Position numbers and translations under genes: made by a program
The notes under the pieces: generated by a model
What the model saw: the letters and a program-made list of their open reading frames with translations, nothing else
Told to the model about the DNA's origin: nothing
The model's database searches: none
Shown: one piece after another, positions 1 through 7,971 of the stretch
How the letters are laid out: each line of letters begins with the position of its first letter
Numbering within the stretch: position 1 is the first letter of the stretch
DNA from: Devosia sp. SD17-2
GTDB taxonomy: Bacteria > Pseudomonadota > Alphaproteobacteria > Rhizobiales > Devosiaceae
DNA: 64,000 nucleotides
NCBI RefSeq assembly: GCF_029201565.1
Contig: NZ_CP104002.1
Coordinates: 1,505,001-1,569,000 of the forward strand
Direction: 5' to 3'

Positions 1-2
1 CG

Positions 3-647
3 ATCGAGAGCTGGGGGCAGGCGTGGGCCGAGCGCGGCGCGATGTCGGCGCGGTTCCGCAAGCCGGTTTACAATCACGATAAAATCACGGTCCATCTCGA
101 CGCGCTGGTGGATGACGGGGCATTCGTCCGTAGCCAGGCGCAAGTGGTGAACGGCGATGGAGATGTGGTGGCGACGGGCTGGGTCGCTCTGGCACATAAA
201 CCCGTTACCCCGCCTCAGCCGGAAAGCCTGACGCTGTTGCCCTCGCCTAAGACCCCGCCGCCCATCAAGGCCGGCGAGCTGCCGGTGGGTGCTCCGCTTC
301 ACAGTCGTGACCGGATACTCACGGCCGAAGATTTTGCCGGGTCTCTGGTGGCCTTTGCCGAAACCCATCCCATCTACGCCGACCCGGGGTTTGTGCATTC
401 GGGCATGCTGATGCGCACAGCCATGGGCGACGTGAATTCAGGCTGGAAATTTCCGGCCGCTATCGTGCTCGTCGAGACGGAAACCCAGCATTTTCGGCCG
501 GTCTACCCTGGGCAGTCGATCCGCACGGCCGGGACGATTGCCGAGATTTATGAGCGCAAGGGCAAGCACCACTTCGTTTCGGAGGAAGTGCTGCTGGCCG
601 ACGGGCAACCTGCCGCGCGGTTCCGGAGGACACAGATTTATGGATAG
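3..647 (+). CDS. MaoC-like hot-dog hydratase, 5'-partial
   Basis: Partial at the left window edge. The frame is open from base 3, and the residues before the first ATG at 42 (ESWGQAWAERGA) read smoothly into the rest, so the real start probably lies outside the window. The C-terminal half (about residues 100-200 counted from that ATG) has the hot-dog strand pattern of MaoC/FAS1-type dehydratases, including HFRPVYPGQSIRTAG, while the N-terminal half is less conserved. MaoC proteins hydrate or dehydrate acyl-CoA thioesters in the cytoplasm. The stop overlaps the start of the next MaoC gene by 8 bp, so the two products may form a heteromeric hydratase. Family assignment is fairly safe; the substrate is unknown. 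Confidence 0.7.
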   Translation: MESWGQAWAERGAMSARFRKPVYNHDKITVHLDALVDDGAFVRSQAQVVNGDGDVVATGWVALAHKPVTPPQPESLTLLPSPKTPPPIKAGELPVGAPLHSRDRILTAEDFAGSLVAFAETHPIYADPGFVHSGMLMRTAMGDVNSGWKFPAAIVLVETETQHFRPVYPGQSIRTAGTIAEIYERKGKHHFVSEEVLLADGQPAARFRRTQIYG

Positions 648-1083
648 CGGCTGGACACAATCGGTCAATGACCTCGTGGCCTTCCACGACGTGACGGTGA
701 CGGCAGACGATATTGCAGTCTTCGTTCGGCTGAGTGGCGACGATTATGAGGCCCATACCGATCCCGACATCATGGCCAAGACCAGCTTTGGCGGGATCAT
801 CGCCCATGGCGCCCTGTTGGTCGGCTACATGTCAGCGGCGGGCACCCGTGCGATCCGCCTGGCGCGCGAGCGCGGAAATGACTGCTCGCCGGTATCGCTC
901 GGCTATGAGGCAATGCGGTTCGTCGCGCCGGTCTATCCCGGTGACAGCCTGCGCGTGGCTTATCGCGTGAAGTCCATTGATGAGACCCGCCGGCGTTCCA
1001 CCGCAGTCATTGAAATCACCAACCAGAAAGACGCGGTGGTGGCGGTAGCAGACCACATCATGAAGTGGCTGAAAACAGAGTAG
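640..1083 (+). CDS. MaoC family (R)-specific enoyl-CoA hydratase-like protein
   Basis: A 147-residue single-hot-dog MaoC protein. The hydratase-2 type motif is visible at about residues 25-55: LSGDDYEAHTDPDIMA followed by FGGIIAHG, giving the expected Asp/His catalytic pair. The start at 640 overlaps the previous gene and is preceded by a good ribosome site (CGGAGGA, 624-630); longer open sequence upstream in this frame overlaps the coding frame of the previous gene and is not used. By family it adds water to, or removes it from, a CoA thioester. Its tight coupling to the preceding MaoC gene and a thioesterase downstream suggests a CoA-dependent degradation route. Confidence 0.85.
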   Translation: MDSGWTQSVNDLVAFHDVTVTADDIAVFVRLSGDDYEAHTDPDIMAKTSFGGIIAHGALLVGYMSAAGTRAIRLARERGNDCSPVSLGYEAMRFVAPVYPGDSLRVAYRVKSIDETRRRSTAVIEITNQKDAVVAVADHIMKWLKTE

Positions 1084-1131
1084 AATATACGATATATTGA
1101 CCCTTGCATGCGGATGCAAAGGATGCAAGGG
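1084..1131 (+). promoter_or_regulatory. Two adjacent inverted repeats between MaoC and thioesterase genes
   Basis: Immediately after the MaoC stop there is a perfect AT-rich palindrome, AATATA-CGA-TATATT (1084-1098). It is followed by a longer inverted repeat with 9-bp arms, CCCTTGCAT (1101-1109) and ATGCAAGGG (1123-1131). The second also contains a tandem 9-mer, GGATGCAAA/GGATGCAAG. There is no T-tract, so this is not a classic intrinsic terminator. The AT-rich palindrome has the size and symmetry of a GntR-type operator, but no regulator gene is in view. Function is inferred only. Confidence 0.4.
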
Positions 1132-1242
1132 TGGAGGCATTGGTAAGCAGGCCCGGTGCAGAAGAGGCCGCTGACTGACACGGGAGTAGTTCACTATGCT
1201 GGGGAACCGTCAGCGCGATTTCGCGCCACGGCTGCGGCTGTC

Positions 1243-1686
1243 ATGACAAAGCGTTTGCCGCCCGCCCAGCGCGATGAGTTCAGCTGGTTTGCCAGCATTA
1301 CGCTGCGCTGGAACGACATCGATATTTTCGGGCACGTCAATAATGCCCGCTATTACGAATTCTTCGACACGACAGTGGTCGGTTTCCTGCATGAGGCCGA
1401 TCTCGGATTCGGTACGGGCGGTGCCGCCATGGTGGTCGCCGAAAATGGCTGCCGCTTCCATCGCGAGGTCAAATTCACCGACAGCCTCGAGATGGGGCTG
1501 CGGGTCGAACATATCGGCACGTCATCCGTGCGCTACGGACTGGCCGCTTTCGTCAATGGCGAGAGCAGTGCAGCCGCCGACGGTCACTTCATCCATGTAT
1601 TCGTCGATCCGGCCAGCAAGCGTCCGGCACCCTTAGACCCCGCTGTGCGGAGCCATCTCGAAAGTATTCTGACACTCACGGCCTGA
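1243..1686 (+). CDS. Acyl-CoA thioesterase, 4HBT hot-dog family
   Basis: A 147-residue hot-dog thioesterase of the 4-hydroxybenzoyl-CoA thioesterase/YbgC type. The diagnostic segment GHVNNARYYEFFDT is present about 30 residues in, with the catalytic Asp-type turn before it (RWNDIDIFGHVNN). The start is taken at the ATG at 1243 (MTKRLPPAQRDEF); an in-frame start at 1156 would add 29 unconserved residues. The enzyme would hydrolyse an acyl-CoA to free acid in the cytoplasm. Its place after two hydratases and before an enolase-superfamily enzyme fits release of a product or recycling of CoA in one pathway. Confidence 0.8.
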   Translation: MTKRLPPAQRDEFSWFASITLRWNDIDIFGHVNNARYYEFFDTTVVGFLHEADLGFGTGGAAMVVAENGCRFHREVKFTDSLEMGLRVEHIGTSSVRYGLAAFVNGESSAAADGHFIHVFVDPASKRPAPLDPAVRSHLESILTLTA

Positions 1687-1699
1687 GGAGGGGCCGCCA

Positions 1700-2815
1700 A
1701 TGTCCAAAGCGTCCATTATCAAGTCAGTCGACGCCTTCCAGCTAGCCTGGCGGCCAGAGGATCCGCCGGGTCGGCGCAGCGCATTTGTGCGTGTGACCAC
1801 CGAGGAAGGTCTCGTGGGCTATGGCGAAGCTTCGCCCATGCACGGCGGCGAGCACTCGCTCTGGGTGCTGCGCGATGCGGCCGCTTCCCTAGTCGGTGCC
1901 GATGTGCTCGATCACTCGGTGATCTACGATCGGTTGCTGCACCGCTATGTCAAGCTCGGGCCTGAAGGTGCCGTGACAGGCGCGCTTGCAGCCCTCGACA
2001 TTGCGTTGTGGGACCTCAAGGGTAAGCTCTTCAACCTGCCGATCTACAAGCTGCTGGGCGGGGCCTGGCGGACGGAAGTGCCGTTCTATGCCTCGATCGG
2101 GGGCAATGCGAACCGAACCGTGGACGAAACGGTGCGTGTCGTCGAGCAGCGCTGGCTGGCGGAAAAGCCGGCCGCGATCAAGATCCGCTGGGACGGCGAC
2201 CGTACGCGTCAGGACTATGATATTCCCGGCGATATCGCCAAGGCCAAGGCCGTGCGCAAGCTCGTCGGCGACGACTACCCGCTCGCCTTCGACGCCAACA
2301 ATCAATATTCCGTCGGTGGCGCCATCCGCGTCGGCCGGGCGCTCGAGGAGCTGGGCTACATCTGGTTCGAAGAGCCGGTGCAGCACTATGACGTGCGCGC
2401 CATGGGCGAGGTTGCCCAGCGTCTCGACATCACGGTGTCGGCGGCCGAGCAGACCTATACGACCCAGGCGCTGGTCGACATCATCAATGCGGGCGTGCGC
2501 ATGGTGCAGCCCGACATCGTCAAGATGGGTGGCATCACCGGCCTGATGCAGTGCGCGGCAATTGCCTATGCGCATGGTGTCGAGCTGGTGCCGCACCAGA
2601 CCCAGCCGACGATCGGCCACATGGCCAATCTGCATGTGCTGGCCACCATCATGCACCTGACCAAGCCGGCCGAATTCGCCGACCCCGATGACCGCATGCA
2701 TCCCGCGTTCGTCAATCCACCAAAACCCGTCGACGGCAAGTTCCAGATTCCAGAAGGCCCGGGTCTCGGCCTGGAGCTGAACGAAGACGTGCTCGAGAAC
2801 AGACGCGTTCGCTAA
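1700..2815 (+). CDS. Mandelate racemase/muconate lactonizing enzyme family protein
   Basis: Enolase-superfamily enzyme of 371 residues, the usual family length. Metal ligands at beta-strand ends are visible: Asp198 (LAFDANNQ), Glu224 (IWFEEPVQ) and Glu250 (SAAEQTY). The mandelate-racemase-type base pair is also there: KIR at 161-163 on one face and Asp272 (QPDIVKMGG) with His299 (LVPHQT) on the other. Such enzymes abstract an alpha proton from a carboxylate and then racemise or dehydrate it, often sugar acids. A GGAGG-type ribosome site (AGGAGGGG) lies upstream. It is in the same operon as the ABC transporter and dehydrogenases, so it probably acts on the imported acid; the exact reaction cannot be read from sequence. 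Confidence 0.85.
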   Translation: MSKASIIKSVDAFQLAWRPEDPPGRRSAFVRVTTEEGLVGYGEASPMHGGEHSLWVLRDAAASLVGADVLDHSVIYDRLLHRYVKLGPEGAVTGALAALDIALWDLKGKLFNLPIYKLLGGAWRTEVPFYASIGGNANRTVDETVRVVEQRWLAEKPAAIKIRWDGDRTRQDYDIPGDIAKAKAVRKLVGDDYPLAFDANNQYSVGGAIRVGRALEELGYIWFEEPVQHYDVRAMGEVAQRLDITVSAAEQTYTTQALVDIINAGVRMVQPDIVKMGGITGLMQCAAIAYAHGVELVPHQTQPTIGHMANLHVLATIMHLTKPAEFADPDDRMHPAFVNPPKPVDGKFQIPEGPGLGLELNEDVLENRRVR

Positions 2816-2835
2816 GGCGCGCACCGGAGGACTAA

Positions 2836-4428
2836 ATGACTTTGAACCGTCGCAATTTCATGGAGCTGGCAGCAGCTTCGACGGCACTCACCGCAGTGGG
2901 CGTGACTGCGGCCAGCGCGCAGGACAATGATGTTATCCGCATCGGTATTGCCGCGAACAACCCGCGTCATTCGGATCCGAACCAGACGACGCAGGGTCCG
3001 GACAACTGGGCTGTCGAGCAGATGTACGAGCAGCTCGTGCGCCCTGATGACGGCAAGTTTGCGCTGGCGCCAGACGACTACAAGCCTGTGCTGGCCACCG
3101 AGTGGTCGGTTTCGGAAGACGCCAAGACCTGGACGTTCAAGCTGCGCGAGGGCGTGCAGTTCCATCGCGGCTATGGCGAGATGACCTCGGAGGACGTGGT
3201 CTTCACCTTCCTCAAGGCCAAGGAGTTCGGCACCGGCCGGGTGATCTTCGCCAATATCGAGGATGCGGTGGCCAATGGCCCTTATGAAGTGGTGATCACG
3301 CTCAAGCAGCCGGACGTCAATTTCCTCGGCACCACGGTGTTCTCGCTCAATGCGAACATCGTGTCCAAGAAGGCCTATGAGGAAATCGGGGTGGAGAAGT
3401 TCACCACCGACGCCGTGGGCACTGGTCCCTATGAGCTGGCCAAGTATGATGCCGAGAGCGGCACCTATCTGACACGCTTTGCCGATTACTGGGGCGAGCC
3501 GGCAAAGGTCGCCAATATCGAGTGTCTCTATATCGCCGACACCACGGCGCGCACGCTGGCGCTGGTTTCCGGCCAGGTCGACATGATCGAAGCCGTGCGT
3601 GCACCGGGCTGGATCGACAGCATCCTGCAGCGCGATCCGAGCATGAAGGTCGACATGACCGTGCCGGGTTCGTTCAACACGCTGCACGTCAATCTGACCC
3701 GCGCGCCGTTCGACAATATCCTCGTGCGCCGGGCGCTGATGCACGCAATCGACCGCAACCTCGTGGCAGAGGCGCTGGCGCCGATGGGCGGCGTGCTGGT
3801 CGGCCTGCAGCCGGACTTCTTCCCGCCAGGCCTCAAGACCGAGGACCTGCCCGAAGAGCTGCGCTACGAATACAATCCGGAAAAGTCGAAGGCCCTGCTG
3901 GCGGAAGCCGGCTTCCCCGACGGCGTCAGCTTCGATGCGCTCTGCAGCCAGCGCGAGGACTATTCCTCGACCATGCTGATTGTGCAGGAACTGATCCGTC
4001 CAGCCGGGTTCAACATGAACCTCATCATCGGCGATCACACGGCCTATCACGCCGACAACCGCTCGGACAAAAACACGCTGGCGATGCACGCGTCGAGCTA
4101 TCCGCCGATCCCGACGCAAATCTATATCCAGCAGCTTTATTCGAAGGCCGAGGTTAAGGCTGACGGTTCGGGTGGCGGCAATTACAGCCATTATGGCGTC
4201 GCCATGCCGGGTGTCGATGAACTGCTTGAGCAGGCTCTCGCCGCCACCAATTACGATACTTATCTCGACCTCTGCCGCCAGATCGAGCTGCAGGTTCTGC
4301 GTGACCTGCCGCTGATCGGCCTGTCGACCCTGAGCTACACCATGGTGCGCAATCCGCGTCTCGACCTCGGCTATGAGGTGGAGAGTGGCTATGCGCGCTG
4401 GAGGCTACACCGCGCCACCAAGGCGTAA
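2836..4428 (+). CDS. ABC transporter substrate-binding protein, family 5 (copy 1)
   Basis: A 530-residue periplasmic solute-binding protein of the DppA/OppA (SBP family 5) group. It begins with a Tat-type signal (NRRNFMELAAA, hydrophobic stretch, cleavage probably after ASA-Q near residue 29), which implies export of a folded protein. Family-5 features include LREGVQFHRGYGEMTSEDVVF and the region TGPYELAKYD. It binds peptides, opines, sugars or other ligands for the permeases encoded downstream. The next gene is a close paralogue with almost the same signal peptide and length, so this is a tandem duplication. Confidence 0.9.
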   Translation: MTLNRRNFMELAAASTALTAVGVTAASAQDNDVIRIGIAANNPRHSDPNQTTQGPDNWAVEQMYEQLVRPDDGKFALAPDDYKPVLATEWSVSEDAKTWTFKLREGVQFHRGYGEMTSEDVVFTFLKAKEFGTGRVIFANIEDAVANGPYEVVITLKQPDVNFLGTTVFSLNANIVSKKAYEEIGVEKFTTDAVGTGPYELAKYDAESGTYLTRFADYWGEPAKVANIECLYIADTTARTLALVSGQVDMIEAVRAPGWIDSILQRDPSMKVDMTVPGSFNTLHVNLTRAPFDNILVRRALMHAIDRNLVAEALAPMGGVLVGLQPDFFPPGLKTEDLPEELRYEYNPEKSKALLAEAGFPDGVSFDALCSQREDYSSTMLIVQELIRPAGFNMNLIIGDHTAYHADNRSDKNTLAMHASSYPPIPTQIYIQQLYSKAEVKADGSGGGNYSHYGVAMPGVDELLEQALAATNYDTYLDLCRQIELQVLRDLPLIGLSTLSYTMVRNPRLDLGYEVESGYARWRLHRATKA

Positions 4429-4435
4429 GTGCATG

Positions 4436-4466
4436 GGGGCGCCGGCGAGGGGCCGGCGTCCCTTTT
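4436..4466 (+). terminator. GC-rich hairpin with T-tract between the two binding-protein genes
   Basis: A strong stem built on GCCGGC (4441-4446) and GCCGGC (4452-4457), extended by flanking G and C runs and followed by TTTT at 4463-4466, sits 8 bp after the first binding-protein stop. It looks like a weak or attenuating terminator, which would let copy 1 be made in excess over the downstream transporter genes. Confidence 0.6.
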
Positions 4467-4488
4467 AAAATATGGGAGGAGGAAACCC

Positions 4489-6084
4489 ATGACTTTGAAC
4501 AGACGTAATTTCATGGAGCTGGCGGCGGCTACGACGGCGCTTACAGCTTTTGGCGTGAGCTCGGCACGGGCCCAGAACGCTGACACATTCCGCATGGGCA
4601 TCGCGGCCAACAACCCGCGCCATTCGGACCCCAATCTGACCACTCAGGGGTCGGATAACTGGGCGACCGAGCAGATGTATGAGCAGCTCGTGCGGCCCGA
4701 TGACGGGCGCTTCGCGCTGACGCAGGACGAATATCTGCCGACGCTGGCGACCGAGTGGACACAGTCGGACGACGCCAAGGTGTGGACGTTCAAGCTGCGC
4801 GAAGGCGTGCAGTTCCATCGCGGCTACGGAGAGATGACCTCGGAAGACGTGGTGTTCTCCTATGAGCGCGCCATTGCTGGCGGCACCAACAAGACCATTC
4901 TCTCCAATATCGAGAGCGTCGTGGCCAATGGCCCCTATGAGGTGACGATCACCCTCAAGCAGCCAGACGTGAACCTGCTGGGCACCTCGATCTTCAACAA
5001 CAATACCTCGATCATCTCCAAGAAGGCCTATGAGGAGATCGGCGCGGAAGCTTTTGCGACCGATGCCGTGGGCACCGGCCCTTATGAGCTGGTCGAGTTC
5101 AACCCCGAGTCCGGCACGAAGATGACGCGCCACGAGGGCTATTGGGGCGACAAGGCCAAGATCGCCAATGTCGAGTGCGTCTATATCGCCGACACCACGG
5201 CGCGCACGCTGGCGCTCCTTTCCGGCGAAGTTGACTGCATCGAGGCCGTGCGTGCTCCGGGCTGGATCGACTCCATGCTCCAGCGCGACCCGAACCTCAA
5301 GATCGACATGACGACGCCGGGCTCGTTCAACACGCTGCACATCAATCTGACGCGCGCGCCGTTCGATAACCTCCTGGTCCGCCAGGCGCTGATGCATGCA
5401 ATCGACCGCGAGGCCGTCGCTGCGGCCCTGGCTCCGATGGGCGGCACGATGAACGGGTTGCAGCCGGACTTCTTCCCGGCCGGCTTCAAGAAGGAAGAGC
5501 TGCCCGAAGAACTGCAGTACAACTATGACCCGGAAAAGTCCCGGGCACTGCTGGCCGAGGCTGGCTATCCCGACGGCATCAGCTTCAGCGCTCTCTGCAG
5601 CCAGCGCGAGGACTATTCCTCGACCATGCTGATCGTGCAGGAACTGATCCGTCCGGCCGGGTTCAACATGGACCTGCAGATCATCGACCATACCGCCTAT
5701 CACGCGGACAATCGCTCGGACAAAAACACCCTGGCGATGCACTCCTCGAGCTATCCGCCGATCCCGACGCAGATCTATTTCCAGCAGTTGGCATCGGCTT
5801 CTGAGGTGAAGTCCGATGGCACGGGTGGCGGCAATTACAGCCACTACGGCGTTGCCATGCCCGGCATCGACGACCTGCTGGCGCAGGCGCTCGTTGCTTC
5901 GGACTACGAGACTTATCTCGACCTCTGCAAGCAGATCGAGCTTCAGGTGCTGCGTGACCTGCCGCTGATCGGTCTGTCGACCCTGGGCTTCACGGCCGTG
6001 CGCCGGGACGAGGTCGACCTCGGATACGAAGTTGAAAGCGGTTATGCCCGCTGGCGCTTCCATCGCGCGACCAAGACGGTCTGA
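4489..6084 (+). CDS. ABC transporter substrate-binding protein, family 5 (copy 2)
   Basis: A 531-residue paralogue of the preceding binding protein, by eye identical over most of its length. It shares the Tat signal (NRRNFMELAAA) and long identical stretches such as LREGVQFHRGYGEMTSEDVV and SQREDYSSTMLIVQELIRPA. Differences cluster in the middle of the mature protein (for example YERAIAGGTNKTILSN against FLKAKEFGTGRVIFAN). The start at 4489 follows GGGAGGAGG; an in-frame start at 4429 would break the Tat signal geometry. The two copies probably feed the same permease, possibly with different ligand preferences. Confidence 0.9.
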   Translation: MTLNRRNFMELAAATTALTAFGVSSARAQNADTFRMGIAANNPRHSDPNLTTQGSDNWATEQMYEQLVRPDDGRFALTQDEYLPTLATEWTQSDDAKVWTFKLREGVQFHRGYGEMTSEDVVFSYERAIAGGTNKTILSNIESVVANGPYEVTITLKQPDVNLLGTSIFNNNTSIISKKAYEEIGAEAFATDAVGTGPYELVEFNPESGTKMTRHEGYWGDKAKIANVECVYIADTTARTLALLSGEVDCIEAVRAPGWIDSMLQRDPNLKIDMTTPGSFNTLHINLTRAPFDNLLVRQALMHAIDREAVAAALAPMGGTMNGLQPDFFPAGFKKEELPEELQYNYDPEKSRALLAEAGYPDGISFSALCSQREDYSSTMLIVQELIRPAGFNMDLQIIDHTAYHADNRSDKNTLAMHSSSYPPIPTQIYFQQLASASEVKSDGTGGGNYSHYGVAMPGIDDLLAQALVASDYETYLDLCKQIELQVLRDLPLIGLSTLGFTAVRRDEVDLGYEVESGYARWRFHRATKTV

Positions 6085-6095
6085 TCCAAACAAAT

Positions 6096-6121
6096 CCGGG
6101 CTCCCAGGAGCGGGAGCCCGG
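6096..6121 (+). other. Perfect 10-bp stem-loop after binding-protein copy 2
   Basis: CCGGGCTCCC (6096-6105), loop AGGAGC, and GGGAGCCCGG (6112-6121) form a perfect hairpin 11 bp after the stop and about 20 bp before the permease start. No T-run follows. Hairpins at this position in ABC operons commonly protect the binding-protein transcript from 3' decay, giving more binding protein than permease; that role is inferred here. Confidence 0.6.
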
Positions 6122-6140
6122 TCTCTCAAAGGCGGTGAAA

Positions 6141-7076
6141 ATGGCCAGATATCTGCTCTTACGCTTGGGTGATGCGATCCCCACCCTTTTCATGGTGCTG
6201 ACGCTGGTGTTCATCGCCATGCGCATCCTGCCCGGCGACCCCGCACTGGCGGCGCTCGGTGATGCGGCACTACCCGAGCAGCTGGCCGAATTCCGCGAGC
6301 GGATGGGGCTCAACGTCCCCCTCTGGCAGCAATATTTCAATTTTCTCGGCGGCGTGCTGACGCTCGATTTCGGTCGCTCGCTGCTGACCAATACGCCGGT
6401 GCTGCAGCTGATCGCGCAGAACCTGCCTTATACGATCGAACTGACCGTCGCCGCCATGCTGATGGGCATTGTCGCCGGCCTGCCGATGGGCGTGATGGCT
6501 GCGACCAACCGCAACAAAGCCCCGGACGGGGTGGTGCGGGTGTTCTCGCTGATCGGCTATGCCATTCCCGACTTTTTCCTCGGCGCGATCCTGCTTATCA
6601 CGTTCTCGCTCAATATGGGCTGGTTCCCGATCAATGGGGCAGGGTCCAACTTTGTCAGTCGGCTGCACCATCTGTTCCTGCCGGCGCTGACGCTGGCCTT
6701 CGTGAAAGCTGCCTTCCTCGGCCGCCTGACACGTACCAGCCTGCTCGAAGTTTTGGGCAAGGACTATGTGCGGACGGCGCGCGCCAAAGGCGCCAAAGAA
6801 AATCGAGTCATTTACCGGCACGGCCTGCGCAATGCGCTGTTGCCGATCACGACCGGGCTGGGGCTGAGCCTTCTCTCGACGTTGTCCGGTTCGGTGGCGG
6901 TGGAGCTGGTGTTCAACCGTCCCGGCATCGGGCGCCTGCTCATCGATGCGATCGCGCAGCGCGACTACGCCGTGATCCAGGGCGGGGTACTGGTGTTCGC
7001 CGGTTTCGTGGTGCTCATCAACCTCCTGATGGACCTTGTTTATGTTGTTGTCGATCCACGCGTGCGGGTGAGCTGA
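6141..7076 (+). CDS. Dipeptide-type ABC transporter permease, DppB-like
   Basis: Inner-membrane permease of 311 residues with about six membrane segments. It begins with the typical DppB start (ARYLLLRLGDAIPTLFMV) and has the cytoplasmic EAA-type loop around KDYVRTARAKGAKENRVIYR. The ATG at 6141 is preferred because the ribosome site AAAGGCGG (6128-6135) then has correct spacing; a GTG at 6135 lies inside that site. It pairs with the DppC-like permease that starts one base after its stop. Together with the two binding proteins and the fused ATPase they form one importer. Confidence 0.9.
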   Translation: MARYLLLRLGDAIPTLFMVLTLVFIAMRILPGDPALAALGDAALPEQLAEFRERMGLNVPLWQQYFNFLGGVLTLDFGRSLLTNTPVLQLIAQNLPYTIELTVAAMLMGIVAGLPMGVMAATNRNKAPDGVVRVFSLIGYAIPDFFLGAILLITFSLNMGWFPINGAGSNFVSRLHHLFLPALTLAFVKAAFLGRLTRTSLLEVLGKDYVRTARAKGAKENRVIYRHGLRNALLPITTGLGLSLLSTLSGSVAVELVFNRPGIGRLLIDAIAQRDYAVIQGGVLVFAGFVVLINLLMDLVYVVVDPRVRVS

Positions 7077-7077
7077 G

Positions 7078-7962
7078 ATGAGTGTCATTACCGAAGATAC
7101 CGTTCGCATCCCGCCGGCCGAACCTGGCTTTTTCAGCCAGCTCAGGAAGATCCTGTTCGGCCGCGTGGAGACGGCTTTCGCCACCTGCATGATTGGGGTG
7201 TTTATCCTCGTCGCGCTGTTTGCGCCTGTGCTGGCGCCCTATGATCCGCTGGCGCAGTCGGTTCTCAAGATCAACCGGCTGCCGAGTGCCGACAACTGGC
7301 TCGGTACCGACCAGTTCGGTCGCGACGTGCTGAGCCGGCTTATTTACGGTTCGCGCAACTCGCTGCTGTTCGGGTTCATCTCGCCAGTGCTGGCCGCGCT
7401 GTTCGGCACGACCCTCGGGGTCATCGCCGGCTATTTCGGCGGGGTCGTCGACCGCCTGATCTCCCGCGTCATCGACCTGTTGCTGGCCTTTCCGGAGTTG
7501 CTGCTGGCGATCCTGATCGCGGCTGTTCTGGGTGGCGGCTTCTGGAACATCATTGCGGTGATCACCGTGGCCTTCATCCCGGGTTTTGCCCGCGTGGCCC
7601 GGGCCCAGACGCTGTCGATCAAGCAGGAGCCCTATGTGGAGGCGGCGATCGCCACGGGTGTGCGCACCCCGATCATCATCATCCGCCACATCATTCCCAA
7701 TATCATGGCCCCAATCGTGGCGCTGATGACGCTGTGGGTGGCGTCGGCCATCCGCATCGAGGCTTCGCTGAGTTTCCTCGGTATCGGCACCCGGCCGCCC
7801 AATCCCAGCTGGGGCAACATCATCCGCGACGGGCTCAACAGCCTCTTCGGTTCGCCCTGGCCGATCATCGGCGCCGGTATTGCCATTACCCTGGTGGTGC
7901 TTTCGTTCAACCTTGTCGGCGACGCGATCCGCGATGCGCTCGACCCATCGACTGCACGCTAG
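7078..7962 (+). CDS. Dipeptide-type ABC transporter permease, DppC-like
   Basis: Second membrane subunit, 294 residues. It shows the OppC/DppC N-terminal layout (a cytoplasmic leader, one membrane segment, then GTDQFGRDVLSRLIYGSRNSL) followed by the BPD transport domain with the EAA-type loop SIKQEPYVEAAIATGVRTP. It begins directly after the DppB-like stop, so translation is probably coupled. It forms the heterodimeric channel with the previous product in the inner membrane. Confidence 0.9.
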   Translation: MSVITEDTVRIPPAEPGFFSQLRKILFGRVETAFATCMIGVFILVALFAPVLAPYDPLAQSVLKINRLPSADNWLGTDQFGRDVLSRLIYGSRNSLLFGFISPVLAALFGTTLGVIAGYFGGVVDRLISRVIDLLLAFPELLLAILIAAVLGGGFWNIIAVITVAFIPGFARVARAQTLSIKQEPYVEAAIATGVRTPIIIIRHIIPNIMAPIVALMTLWVASAIRIEASLSFLGIGTRPPNPSWGNIIRDGLNSLFGSPWPIIGAGIAITLVVLSFNLVGDAIRDALDPSTAR

Positions 7963-7971
7963 GAGATGGAC

